Shown here: positions 28,520 to 37,500 of the stretch, piece by piece
How positions within the stretch are numbered: position 1 is the first letter of the stretch
Layout of the letters: the number at the start of each line of letters is the position of its first letter
Assembly (NCBI GenBank): GCA_016929395.1
Contig: JAFGIX010000009.1
Coordinates: 30,118-94,117 of the forward strand
DNA: 64,000 nucleotides
Origin: Candidatus Zymogenus saltonus
GTDB taxonomy: Bacteria > Desulfobacterota > Zymogenia > Zymogenales > Zymogenaceae
Direction: 5' to 3'
Program-made: the position numbers and the translations under genes
Notes under the pieces: model-generated
The model's database searches: none
The model's input: only the letters and a program-made list of their open reading frames with translations
Told to the model about the DNA's origin: nothing

Positions 28520-28541
28520 AATAAAACCTATCGTTTATTCT
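28513..28541 (+). promoter_or_regulatory. Sigma-70-type promoter of rpsT
   Basis: A perfect TTGACA box at 28513-28518 is separated by 17 bp from TATTCT at 28536-28541 (four of six matches to TATAAT). The predicted start would fall near 28548, about 40 bp before the rpsT start codon. The -35 box overlaps the first codons of the divergent murJ gene. Confidence 0.55.
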
Positions 28542-28587
28542 ATAAAATTGATTCTCTTATTCTAAACAATATGGAGGTAGAAAGAGC

Positions 28588-28863
28588 TTGGCTAATCATA
28601 AATCCGCCCTCAAGAGGATGCGTCAGGGCGAAAAACGCAGAATCATGAACAGGCATGTAAAAAGCACCATGAAGGGTTACATAAAGAAATTTCTAAAGTC
28701 GATCGATGATAAAAACATTGACGAGGCAAAGGACAATCTGCACACCGCAATAGTCTCGATCGACAAGGCCACCACAAAGGGCGTCATCCACAAGAGGAAC
28801 GCTTCGAGGAAGATATCCCGTCTCCAGAGGAAGTTCAACTCCCTCGGGGATTCCGCCGCCTAA
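28588..28863 (+). CDS. rpsT: 30S ribosomal protein S20
   Basis: This small basic protein binds 16S rRNA at the body of the 30S subunit. The sequence MANHKSALKRMRQGEKRR at the start and AIVSIDKATTKGVIHKRNA near the end are diagnostic. The 91-aa length is normal. The start is a TTG at 28588, nine bases after a perfect GGAGGT site. TTG starts are a known feature of rpsT in several bacteria, where they support autoregulation; this is known for E. coli and only inferred here. It is divergent from murJ and followed by about 1 kb of non-coding repeats. Confidence 0.96.
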   Translation: MANHKSALKRMRQGEKRRIMNRHVKSTMKGYIKKFLKSIDDKNIDEAKDNLHTAIVSIDKATTKGVIHKRNASRKISRLQRKFNSLGDSAA

Positions 28864-28865
28864 TC

Positions 28866-29820
28866 GGACCGTCTGTTCTTATCTCAAACGCCTGTGGCCC
28901 TCTTCATTGGTCGTTGTCAATACAATCTCGTTAATCAACGGCCCGTCAGTTTAGATTCCAAGTTGCCGTGGCCTCATTTTAGTTCGCTTCAAAGAGGATT
29001 GGCCAAGGGCCGATCCTACTCTTTATCGGGCCGTTCTTTAAATCCTGAATTTCCACGGCCTTATCACTGGTTGTTTTCAATACAATCTCGCCGATCAACG
29101 GGCCGTCAGTTCAGATTCCAAATAGATGCGACTTCCTTCAATGTTTCTTGCAAATGCGACTTTACTGTTTAACGGGGCCGTCCTTTAATAATATTCCAAA
29201 TTTCCGCAACCTCATTCACTGGTTGTAACCAACATAACATTGTTGCCTAACAGGGCCGTCCGCTTATCTTAAAACACCCAAGCCCCATTCCGGGATCGTC
29301 CCCAAACTTAATAAGGCGGTCATCGATTTGTCTTTTGATCGGCTCGTTCGCTTATCTTAAGACACCCAAGGTCCCTTTTGGTTTCGGCCTTTAACAAAAT
29401 AAGAAAACCACCTGCCCGCCGCCTAATCGGGCCGTTCTTTAAATCCTGAACTTCCACGGCCTTATCACTGGTTGTTTTCAATACAATCTCGCCGATCAAA
29501 GGGCCGTCAGCTTAGAACCAAAGTTACCGTGGCTTCCTTCAATCTTCTTGTAAATGCGACCTCGACGATCAAAGGGCTTTCAGTTTAGACCCAAATGTCT
29601 GCGGCCTCCTTCGCGGTTTGATGCAAAAACAGGTTGAGCAACCGCCGATTGATTGAGCCGCAAACTCAAATACTGAATATTTTTAAACTCCCACACTTCT
29701 GCCACTGATACGGTATAATCGCCTTGTCTATTAATCGGGCGGCTCTTTCAACCTTCAAAATTTCTTTGCCCCCTCGGAGTCTGTCCCGCCTTCTATTCGA
29801 CCTTTTCAAGAATTACAGCT
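28866..29820. repeat. Degenerate tandem repeat array, about 12 units of 72-88 bp
   Basis: The whole 1-kb gap between rpsT and holA is made of diverged copies of one unit. Unit starts (GGGCCGTC-like box) fall at about 28866, 28940, 29028, 29100, 29175, 29253, 29341, 29429, 29501, 29574, 29655 and 29737. Later shared words in each unit are TTTA..CCAAA, CCACGGCCT, CACTGGTTGT and ACAATCTCGCCGATCA. Two unit pairs 401 bp apart (29024-29110 and 29425-29511) are nearly identical, which points to a segmental duplication. Spacing is not a multiple of three, stops occur in all frames, and no long frame spans it, so it is not an intact gene. I do not recognise the family. Confidence 0.85.
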
Positions 29821-29870
29821 GGATCGACCCGCTTAAGTCATCAAGCGACATAAAAACAAAAGCCAGAAAA

Positions 29871-30923
29871 TCAGCGTATTTCCGAGGTAATATCGAGAAC
29901 CATCTTGTCGATAACCATCTTGTCTTTGAGGGAGCTGCTCTTCAAAAGCCTGTCCGTCTCGAAAAGCCTCTTCAATATCTCCCTGAACGACTCGTGGGAT
30001 ATCCTGTTTACCTGATTGACGTATTTTCCCAGCGTAAACGAGGGTATCTTCAAGGCCCTGGCGGCGCTCTGGGCGCTGTCCCCTTCATCCACCGCAACCT
30101 TCAGGCTCCAGAGCCTGACGAAGTGCCACCGTATTATCCCCAGAAGCTCGACCGCCTTAGCCCCCCCGAGTAGCATCTTTTCGATCATCTTCATCGCGCC
30201 TCCCGCATCCCCCAGCGACAGGGCGTCCGACATCTCAAAGACGGAGTGAACCTTGAGGTCCGGAATCATGTTCTCGACATCTTCAAACGTCAGCCTCTGA
30301 TCATCCCCGAGAAAGACAATCAGCTTTTCGACCACCGCCGATGCCGCTGACAGGTCGTCCCCCAAGAAATCGATAATGGTATCGAGGACTTCCGGGTCAG
30401 CCGTCTTGCCCTCGTCGCGGAACCTCCTGACGACCCAATTTTTTACCTCCTCCTCCCGCATCTTCTCGAAGGTAGCAACGGCGGACGACTTCAGAAGTCC
30501 CTTGAGCCTCCCCGGTGGCATCCTCAACGGCGTTTTGCCCTTCTGCTCCCCAAAACCGCCTGCAGATATAAATAGAACCGTGGAGTCGTTCGGGTCATCG
30601 GCGTATGAAACAAGCATTTGGGCCTCTTTTTCAGCAAACCTCTCGGCGTTTCTAACCACCAAGGTCTTTTTTGACCCGCCTATCGCCAGCATCGGGAGCG
30701 TCATTGCGCTGTTTATGATCTCCAGCACCGGGGTTTCTCCGCCGTAGAAGGTCTCGTGCATCAGCCCCTCATCCACCTTCCCGCCGTGAACGGCCATCTT
30801 CAGTTTGCCCTCGTACTCCCTGATCAGGTGCTCGTCCTCGCCGTAAAAAAAATAGACGGGGTGAAACCTCCCGTCTTTCAGGTCTTTATCGATCTCTCTG
30901 TAATTGTTGTAGATCTTCGTCAT
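29871..30923 (-). CDS. holA: DNA polymerase III subunit delta
   Basis: This clamp-loader subunit opens the beta sliding clamp. The 350-aa protein shows the family layout: VYFFYGEDEHLIREYEGKL near the start, the VRNAERFAEKEAQ and SDVTVLF-like region of the ATPase-like fold, VKNWVVRRFRDEGKTADPEVL, and the C-terminal collar domain (AVELLGIIRWHFVRLWSL). It is downstream of leuS on the minus strand. In many relatives lptE lies between leuS and holA, but here the 165-bp gap holds no gene. The 3' end runs into the repeat array. Confidence 0.93.
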   Translation of the reverse strand: MTKIYNNYREIDKDLKDGRFHPVYFFYGEDEHLIREYEGKLKMAVHGGKVDEGLMHETFYGGETPVLEIINSAMTLPMLAIGGSKKTLVVRNAERFAEKEAQMLVSYADDPNDSTVLFISAGGFGEQKGKTPLRMPPGRLKGLLKSSAVATFEKMREEEVKNWVVRRFRDEGKTADPEVLDTIIDFLGDDLSAASAVVEKLIVFLGDDQRLTFEDVENMIPDLKVHSVFEMSDALSLGDAGGAMKMIEKMLLGGAKAVELLGIIRWHFVRLWSLKVAVDEGDSAQSAARALKIPSFTLGKYVNQVNRISHESFREILKRLFETDRLLKSSSLKDKMVIDKMVLDITSEIR

Positions 30924-31088
30924 ATTTTAAAGCCGGTATGTGCTATCGGCCGGCCGATAAGGAGTCCATTGGAAAACCCTCAAACATCCCACAAAGTAAA
31001 GATTTCAGGCAACCCCCTACACAATATTACAATTCAAAACGTACAATTCAAAATGGCCCCCCTGACAACCCCCCCTCCCCTTTTAGAC

Positions 31089-33614
31089 TCACTTGGCCAC
31101 TACGATGCTGACGAGCTTTTCTGGAATCACGATCATGTTCTTTATCTCGGCATCCTCGATGTATTTCTTTACCTTTTCATCCATGAGGGCCTTCTCCTTC
31201 ACCTTCTCTTCGGAAAGCCCCGCGCCCACTACAAGCCTGCTCCTCACCTTGCCGTTTATCTGAACGACTATAGTGATCTCCTCCTCCCGGGCCAACCCCT
31301 CGTCGTAGACGGGCCACGAAACATTGACGACGCTCGGGGCGTTTCCGACCGCCTCCCAGAGCTCCTCCGCTATGTGGGGCACGGCGGGAGATAGGAGAAG
31401 GATCGCTTTTTCCACCGACTCCTTGAAGACGAGGGTGTCTGAATCGCTGAGCTTCCTGTCCTCTCCCATCTTCGAGATGAAAACGTACATCTCGTTTACA
31501 AGCTCCATTACCGAGGCGATGGCAGTGTTGAAATGAAATCTGCTCTCGATATCCTCCGTCACCTTCTTTACCGTCTGGTGCATCTTCCTCTGCAGATTTC
31601 TGCCAGCGTCGGAGAGATCCGCCCCGTCCGCCTTGGAAGCCGACTTCGCCCCCTCTACGATGTCGAGGTTATCCACTACGATCCGCCAGAGCCTTGCGAG
31701 AAACCTGAACGATCCCTCGACCCCCTGGTCGCTCCACTCGAGTTCCTTTTCCGGGGGCGATGCGAATAGGATAAAGAGCCTTGTTGTGTCTGCGCCATAC
31801 TTCTTGATCATATCCGCCGGGTCGACCACGTTCCCCTTTGACTTGCTCATCTTGGCGCCGTCCTTTATGACCATCCCCTGTGTCAGGAGTCTGGTGAAAG
31901 GCTCCTTGTATTTCACCAGGCCGAACTTCTTCATGACCCGGCTGTAGAACCTCGAATAGAGGAGGTGCAATATCGCGTGCTCGATTCCTCCGATGTATTG
32001 GTCGACCGGGAGCCAGTAGTCCACCCTCTTTTTATCGACCATCCCCACGTCGTATCCGGGTGATGAAAACCTGGCGTAGTACCAGGAGGACTCGACAAAA
32101 GTGTCCATCGTGTCGGTCTCCCTCCTTGCTTCCCCGCCGCATAAGGGGCAGGCAACCTTGACAAAATCCTCATAGTCGCCGAGGGGCGACCCTCCCCCCT
32201 CCTTGAGGTTGACGTCCGTTGGGAGCAGGACGGGAAGGTTTTCTTCAGGAACGGGAACCACGCCGCACTCCTTGCAGTAGACCATCGGTATCGGCGCCCC
32301 CCAGTACCGCTGGCGCGATATACCCCAGTCGCGAAGCCTGTAGTTCACGGTCTTTTTGCCGAGGCCCTTTTTATCGAGTTCGGCTATGATATCTTCCATC
32401 GCCTTCCGGTTTTCGGCGCCGTTGAACTTGTCGGAGTTTATCAATATCCCGTCTTCGACGTAGGCCTCCTCCATCTCGTCGCCCTTAAGCTCCTTATCCT
32501 TCGGGGTGATGACGACGATTATGGGAAGGTCGTACTTCTTGGCGAACTCGAAGTCTCTCTGGTCGTGGGCGGGAACCGCCATGACCGCCCCGGTGCCGTA
32601 TTCCATAAGCGCAAAGTTTGCGGCGAAAACGGGCATCCTGGCGCCGGTGAAGGGGTTCTTGCAGTATGCCCCTAAAAACACACCCTCTTTTTCGTAGTCC
32701 TCCGAAGAGCGCTTTATCTTGTCGGTGATAAGCATCTTGTCCACGAAGTCCCTGACCTTCTTCTCCTCCGGTGTTCCCCTGGAGAGGGCTATTGTCAGGG
32801 GGTGCTCCGGCGCAAGGACCATAAAAGTTGCGCCGAAAACCGTGTCCTGCCTCGTTGTAAAGACGCTTATCTCGTCGTAGCCCTCCACCTTCGCCTCAAG
32901 GGGAAACTTTATCTCGGCCCCGTAGCTCTTTCCTATCCAGTTCCTCTGCATGGTGATTACGCGCTCGGGCCAATTGTCGACCATATTGTCGAGCTCTTCA
33001 AGGAGATCGTCCGCATACTCGGTTATCTTGAAGAACCAGCCGTTTATCTCCTTCTGGGTGACCTCCTCGTCGCAACGCCAGCACCTGCCGGAGATGACCT
33101 GCTCGTTGGCGAGGACAGTCTGGCACGACTCGCACCAGTTGACAAAGGACTTCTTCTGATATGCGAGCCCCTCCTTAAACATCTTTATGAAGAGCCACTG
33201 CTCCCAGCGGTAATACTCAGGGGCGCAGGTGGCGAGCTCCCTGTCCCAGTCGTAGGAAAATCCCATCTCCTTGAGCTGCTTTTTCATGTAGTCGATATTT
33301 TCGTAGGTGTACTTTGCAGGATGAATCCCGCTCTCGATGGCGGCGTTCTCCGCGGGCATCCCGAAGGCATCCCATCCCATCGGGTGCATTACGTTCAGTC
33401 CCTTCATCATCTTGTAGCGGGCTACAAGGTCGGTGATGGTGTAGTTCCTCACGTGACCCATGTGGATCCTTCCGGAGGGATACGGAAACATCTCGAGGAT
33501 ATAGTACTTCTCCCTCTTATCGTCTATCTCTACCTTGAAGATCTCGTTCTCCTCCCAATATCTCTGCCAGCGGGACTCGATATCGAGGGGGGAGTATTTC
33601 TTAATCTCTGCCAT
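31089..33614 (-). CDS. leuS: Leucine--tRNA ligase
   Basis: This class I synthetase charges tRNA-Leu. The HIGH motif is in FPYPSGRIHMGHVRNYT near residue 43-59. Zinc-type cysteines occur in NWCESCQTVLANE and GRCWRCDEE, with a second set in CPLCGGEAR. The editing domain includes VFTTRQDTVFGATF. The KMSKS motif is GAKMSKSKGNVVDP near residue 588. The C-terminal anticodon and tRNA-binding domain ends in VVAK. The length (841 aa) is normal. It is followed by holA on the same strand. Cytoplasmic and essential. Confidence 0.97.
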   Translation of the reverse strand: MAEIKKYSPLDIESRWQRYWEENEIFKVEIDDKREKYYILEMFPYPSGRIHMGHVRNYTITDLVARYKMMKGLNVMHPMGWDAFGMPAENAAIESGIHPAKYTYENIDYMKKQLKEMGFSYDWDRELATCAPEYYRWEQWLFIKMFKEGLAYQKKSFVNWCESCQTVLANEQVISGRCWRCDEEVTQKEINGWFFKITEYADDLLEELDNMVDNWPERVITMQRNWIGKSYGAEIKFPLEAKVEGYDEISVFTTRQDTVFGATFMVLAPEHPLTIALSRGTPEEKKVRDFVDKMLITDKIKRSSEDYEKEGVFLGAYCKNPFTGARMPVFAANFALMEYGTGAVMAVPAHDQRDFEFAKKYDLPIIVVITPKDKELKGDEMEEAYVEDGILINSDKFNGAENRKAMEDIIAELDKKGLGKKTVNYRLRDWGISRQRYWGAPIPMVYCKECGVVPVPEENLPVLLPTDVNLKEGGGSPLGDYEDFVKVACPLCGGEARRETDTMDTFVESSWYYARFSSPGYDVGMVDKKRVDYWLPVDQYIGGIEHAILHLLYSRFYSRVMKKFGLVKYKEPFTRLLTQGMVIKDGAKMSKSKGNVVDPADMIKKYGADTTRLFILFASPPEKELEWSDQGVEGSFRFLARLWRIVVDNLDIVEGAKSASKADGADLSDAGRNLQRKMHQTVKKVTEDIESRFHFNTAIASVMELVNEMYVFISKMGEDRKLSDSDTLVFKESVEKAILLLSPAVPHIAEELWEAVGNAPSVVNVSWPVYDEGLAREEEITIVVQINGKVRSRLVVGAGLSEEKVKEKALMDEKVKKYIEDAEIKNMIVIPEKLVSIVVAK

Positions 33615-33733
33615 GCGAAATCTCTCAATTCTCCCATCTTGAGTAAAATAAATTATGTGAACTACTGCCTACAAAGAATTCTGTTTATCATAAATTCCCA
33701 ATTTATGCAAGAATATTGTATTGGGCTCCATAT

Positions 33734-33763
33734 AAAAAAGGCTTGGGGGATATTCCCCAAGCC
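33734..33763 (-). terminator. Intrinsic terminator after the V4R gene
   Basis: A perfect 9-bp stem (GGCTTGGGG / CCCCAAGCC) with a 6-base loop is followed on the minus strand by six Ts. It lies 25 bp past the V4R-domain gene stop, so V4R transcription should end before leuS. Confidence 0.88.
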
Positions 33764-33787
33764 AAATTGGAATCACGTTTATTTCCC

Positions 33788-34336
33788 CTATTTTATGACC
33801 TTCCTCTTCTCTCCCATCGGCGTTAGGACAAACCTGCATATATTGTCGCCCTTGCTGACGCAAAGCACCTCTTCACTCTCGTATTTCACGTCCAAGGCCC
33901 CGGAGATCGCCCCCGCCGCTATCCCGGCGGACATAAAACATGTTACCACCCCCGGTTTTTTATCGCCGTGAACCTCCTTGTAGCCCTCCGACTCCCACGT
34001 GTTTGGGTACTCCAGGGCCGCCACGCCCGTCTTCTCGTCGTATTCCACTTTAGTTATCTTCCCCCATCCCAACGCTTGACTGAGATTCACGTGCTGTTTG
34101 AACTGCTCTATCCCCCCATGGAAGATCGGCTTCAGCCTCTCCGCCCCCAAAATTCCGGATGAATACCCCACCTCATATATCTGGCGCTTTGCGACGGGGC
34201 CCAATATTGATTCCATCCTCTCAAAGATGTTGGCGAAAAGGGCGTTTGAAAACAGAATGAAGCGTCTGTTCAACCCCCATATTTCCTCATCATCGTTCAC
34301 TTCAAACATCCCGGCACCAACGGGTTTATCTCCCAT
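33788..34336 (-). CDS. V4R-domain protein
   Basis: The 182-aa protein fits the V4R (4-vinyl reductase) fold: a helical first half (IFERMESILGPVAKRQIYEVGYSSG) and a second half with GVVTCFMSAGIAAGAISGALD and EEVLCVSKGDNICRFVLTP. In the family, conserved cysteines or histidines at the C-terminal end bind metal; two or three cysteines are present here. V4R domains sense or bind small molecules (XylR, BchJ) and can be stand-alone, as here. A strong terminator follows it. It lies about 300 bp downstream of the B12-binding radical SAM gene on the same strand; the gap 34337-34632 holds nothing recognisable. Confidence 0.75.
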   Translation of the reverse strand: MGDKPVGAGMFEVNDDEEIWGLNRRFILFSNALFANIFERMESILGPVAKRQIYEVGYSSGILGAERLKPIFHGGIEQFKQHVNLSQALGWGKITKVEYDEKTGVAALEYPNTWESEGYKEVHGDKKPGVVTCFMSAGIAAGAISGALDVKYESEEVLCVSKGDNICRFVLTPMGEKRKVIK

Positions 34337-34632
34337 AATAACCTCCCTTAATATTTAAATTTTAGGCTTTATCACTCCGATACCGCCTTCGGCCGTCAAC
34401 TTGTCCCGTAATTCTTTTTCTTTAAAAAGCAAGCTTTACTCATCGGTGTAAAATGAAGAATAGAATTACCGAGCAGTATGTGATTATACATAATTAGTAT
34501 ACTATTATATCGCCGAAACGTCAAATCCGTTTTCCGTTCAGGATATAAACGAATCCAAAATTTCAGGAGGGATTTAGGACTTTTGAGATTGCTCTCGATG
34601 AATCATCAAATGTCTATTGGCTTATATGAAAT

Positions 34633-36432
34633 TTACTCCATCTCACTTCCCCTTTTCAAAAACGCCCTGCAAAGTTTGCCTATGCCTCTCTTGATTGTCT
34701 CGAAGGCAATCGCAATGCCTATGTTGAAAAACCTGAAGCCCGACCTCACAACGGGCCACTTTATCTCCTCCTCGCCGCAGACGATGCCTATGTCGTCAAG
34801 GTCAATCCCCCTTTCCATCAGGGTTCGATCCCCTTCGATCCCCTCGATACCGCCCCTGCCTGGAATACACATCTTATCTATATAAGACATGAGCTTCACG
34901 TCTCTATCGAGGCGCCCCTTCACGTCGAGATATGTCTCCCTGTCTATATGGCCTCCCTTCAGCTTCAGCTCGTTCATCCTCGCCCCTGAGTCGTAGGTGG
35001 CCGACACTATCCCGTCCCTCGTGAGCCATTTTGTCTCGTAATTGAGCATGTATTTCCACGAGGGGGCGTTCAGCGCCTCAACGTGCTCGGAAAAACTCTT
35101 GAATAATATCTTATACCCGTGTTTTTCCGGTTGCTCGAAGGCCATGCTCCCGGGATCGACAAAGGGGGCCAGCGGCGAGATGAACGGGGAGAGCCTCTTA
35201 CCAAACCTCTCCATCAGGTAGCCGCTGTACTCGACCGTCTCCATTACCGATTTTTTATCCTGCCCGGAGATCCCTATCATGAAGAAGACGTCGAACTTTT
35301 TCGCGCCGTGCTTCAACGCCCAGCCGATGCTGTCCTCCATCGCTTCTGTCTTGTACCTCTTGCCGGACATCTTTCTGACCTCGTCGTCGTGGGTCTCCGG
35401 CGATATCTCGTAGTTCACGTTAGGAAAGACGCGGGAGACCTTCTCGAAAAAGGCCTCCGGCGCCGGGTTGAAGAACTCGAAGACCATCTGGTTTGCTATT
35501 CTTTTCTTCCCCATCCTCTTAATCAGGGTCTCTGCGTAATCGTGACCCGCCTGGAGGAGGTCGCCCACCACGAATATCGGCGCCGATGTGTATCTGGAGA
35601 GGGAGAGGATATCGCGCGCCACAAGCCCCGGGTCCCTGAATGCGACTTTTTTCCTCCCCAGGTATTTTCTCATGGCGAAGTTCGACCCGCCGCATATAAC
35701 GCAGTTCTCCCCGCAGCCCCTGCAGGTCACCATCATCGTTATCGGATAGCGCCACCAGTCGTATATGGGGGTCATCCCCTTTATGTCGAAATATTTGACC
35801 GACTTTCTGAAGAGGTTCAGGTAGTTGTTGGAAAAATCGTTGAGGCTCTCCTCAACGATGAGCTCGTCGTTGACTCTGACACCGCCCCCCTTCATCCGGG
35901 TAAGGTTCGGAATATCGTCAAGCTCTCCGGCTGTTTTTGCGCCGTTTTTTATCGCCCGCATGAGGGAGAGAAGCGCCCTCTCCGTGGAGTCCCCCCTCAC
36001 CACGAAATCTACGTAGGGGAGCTCGATGATCTCCTCGTGAAAATAGGTGGACGAATAGCCGCCGAATATCACCGGGACTTCCGGGTGTATCTCCTTCAAC
36101 AACCTTGCCAACTCCACCGCCCCGTGGGCGTGTGGGAGCCAGTGGAGGGAAATTCCAAAGGCCCGAGCCTTGAGTCTTGAAAGGAACTCCCTAACGTCGA
36201 AATCCTTACCGGTCAACATGAGATAGGCGAGGTTCACTATCCTCACCGAGACGTCGTTTTTCGACAAATGCTCCGATATGGAGGAAAAACCGATCGGGTA
36301 CATCTCGAACGCCGGCGTCGAGGGGACGACGTCGCTTATCGGCCCGAACAAGATTTTCCTCTTCCTGAAGTCAAAGACGCTGGGGGGGTGGATCAGTATC
36401 AGATCCGCCCTTGGAGATGGAAATCTAAACAT
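34633..36432 (-). CDS. B12-binding radical SAM protein
   Basis: The 599-aa protein combines an N-terminal cobalamin-binding-like Rossmann domain (about 10-165) with a radical SAM domain. The first includes ILIHPPSVFDFRK at the start, VRIVNLAYLML and VPVIFGGYSSTYFHEEI. The second has the cluster ligands CxxxCxxC in CGENCVICGG near residue 245. SPETHDDEVRKMSGKRYKTE and KFDVFFMIGISGQDK are typical of the later beta strands. The C-terminal 130 residues are extra and uncharacterised. Such enzymes do methylations or ring rearrangements; the substrate is unknown. The ATG at 36432 follows GAGG. It is divergent from the cobalt-type transporter genes, which may supply its cofactor (inference). Confidence 0.85.
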   Translation of the reverse strand: MFRFPSPRADLILIHPPSVFDFRKRKILFGPISDVVPSTPAFEMYPIGFSSISEHLSKNDVSVRIVNLAYLMLTGKDFDVREFLSRLKARAFGISLHWLPHAHGAVELARLLKEIHPEVPVIFGGYSSTYFHEEIIELPYVDFVVRGDSTERALLSLMRAIKNGAKTAGELDDIPNLTRMKGGGVRVNDELIVEESLNDFSNNYLNLFRKSVKYFDIKGMTPIYDWWRYPITMMVTCRGCGENCVICGGSNFAMRKYLGRKKVAFRDPGLVARDILSLSRYTSAPIFVVGDLLQAGHDYAETLIKRMGKKRIANQMVFEFFNPAPEAFFEKVSRVFPNVNYEISPETHDDEVRKMSGKRYKTEAMEDSIGWALKHGAKKFDVFFMIGISGQDKKSVMETVEYSGYLMERFGKRLSPFISPLAPFVDPGSMAFEQPEKHGYKILFKSFSEHVEALNAPSWKYMLNYETKWLTRDGIVSATYDSGARMNELKLKGGHIDRETYLDVKGRLDRDVKLMSYIDKMCIPGRGGIEGIEGDRTLMERGIDLDDIGIVCGEEEIKWPVVRSGFRFFNIGIAIAFETIKRGIGKLCRAFLKRGSEME

Positions 36433-36711
36433 CGGCCTCAAAATCCATGAACTTTATCCAAAAAGAGCCAAACAGTGCTTCCCCATATAGCATTCATTCC
36501 ATAATGAAGATTCGGTTGAAACCGATGGATTATATACAATATAAAAAGGGCTTTCCGTCCATTTTTATTATCTCACAGAAGGGGACAAAAGACAACCGAA
36601 AGGAGATCGTCTAAGACAATTTACCACAAAAAACTTGCTAAAACGGGACGAATAAATATATAATGCCCTTTCGCCATTTAGATATTTCGCTGCCATTTGA
36701 GGGGGATATTT

Positions 36712-37500
36712 TTGAAGCACCATTTCATCGACATGGAAAGCCACATCCAGAGTCCTATACGGAGGCTGAATCCGAAGGCAAAAATCATCACTCTCACGGC
36801 CATCGTGTTCGTTGTCGTCACAACCCCGCCGGCGGAGATGGTGTCATTTTTCCTGTATCTCACCATCGCCCTTGCCATGATCCTCGCCTCTCACATCCCC
36901 ATAACCTTCTTCGTTAAGAGGCTTGCCCTGGTACTCCCCTTTATAGCCGTCGCCGTCGTTGCGGCGCCGATCATAAAGGGCGGCGATACAGTGCTAACCA
37001 TTCCTGCAGGTTTCACGGCGATAGAGGTCTCCCGGAAGGGGGCACTTGTCCTTTTTAACGTTACATCGAAATCGGTCCTTTCGGTCCTCTTCCTGAGCTT
37101 TCTTGTGTCCACCACCCCATTTTCAGACGTCATCGTGGGCTTGAGGGAGTTGAGGTTCCCATACTTTCTGTCGGACGCCCTCTCGTTTATGTACCAGTAT
37201 ATCTTCATACTCATCGACGAGGCGGAGAAGATATCGAGGGCCAGAGACGCCCGCCTCTACGGAGGGAGGTGGATCTGGAACTCAAACATCATCGGGTACA
37301 TGATCGGCGCCATCTTCGTCAGGAGCATGGAGCGGGGCGAGAGGACCTATCTGGCGATGAAGTCCAGGGGCTACGACACGATGCTCGTAACGAGAAAAAC
37401 GGGGAAGCTCGTCTTGAAAGATTACCTCTTTATCATTATCGTCCTTTTGACAGCGATCGTCATAAGGATCAACGGGGCTTTGGGCATAACGCAGATATGA
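36712..37500 (+). CDS. cbiQ: ECF transporter transmembrane (T) component, CbiQ-like
   Basis: This is the energy-coupling-factor transmembrane component of a cobalt/nickel-type importer. The TTG at 36712 gives the family-typical start MKHHFIDMESHIQSPIRRLN and follows GAGGGGG. About five or six hydrophobic helices are present. The coupling-helix motifs with arginines are visible: SRARDARLYGG, and RTYLAMKSRGYD near the end. The length is 262 aa. Its stop overlaps the start of cbiO (ATGA). No substrate-capturing cbiM or cbiN gene is adjacent, and upstream is the divergent radical SAM gene. Cobalt is the best guess from the start sequence. Confidence 0.88.
   Translation: MKHHFIDMESHIQSPIRRLNPKAKIITLTAIVFVVVTTPPAEMVSFFLYLTIALAMILASHIPITFFVKRLALVLPFIAVAVVAAPIIKGGDTVLTIPAGFTAIEVSRKGALVLFNVTSKSVLSVLFLSFLVSTTPFSDVIVGLRELRFPYFLSDALSFMYQYIFILIDEAEKISRARDARLYGGRWIWNSNIIGYMIGAIFVRSMERGERTYLAMKSRGYDTMLVTRKTGKLVLKDYLFIIIVLLTAIVIRINGALGITQI

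Noticed and set aside
28894..29172. A 92-codon open frame inside the repeat array
   Set aside because: It crosses several repeat units in different phases, lacks a ribosome binding site, and its sequence only reflects the repeat words.
28866..29820. Interpretation of the repeat array as a CRISPR array
   Set aside because: Units are degenerate over their whole length with variable spacing. There are no short exact repeats alternating with unique spacers, and no cas genes are nearby.
32802..33971. A 389-codon open frame antisense to leuS
   Set aside because: It overlaps leuS and part of the V4R gene on the other strand and has no recognisable domain. Its composition is that of a shadow frame.
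35119..36180. A 353-codon open frame antisense to the radical SAM gene
   Set aside because: The minus-strand gene carries the CxxxCxxC motif and a full domain structure; the plus frame has no support.
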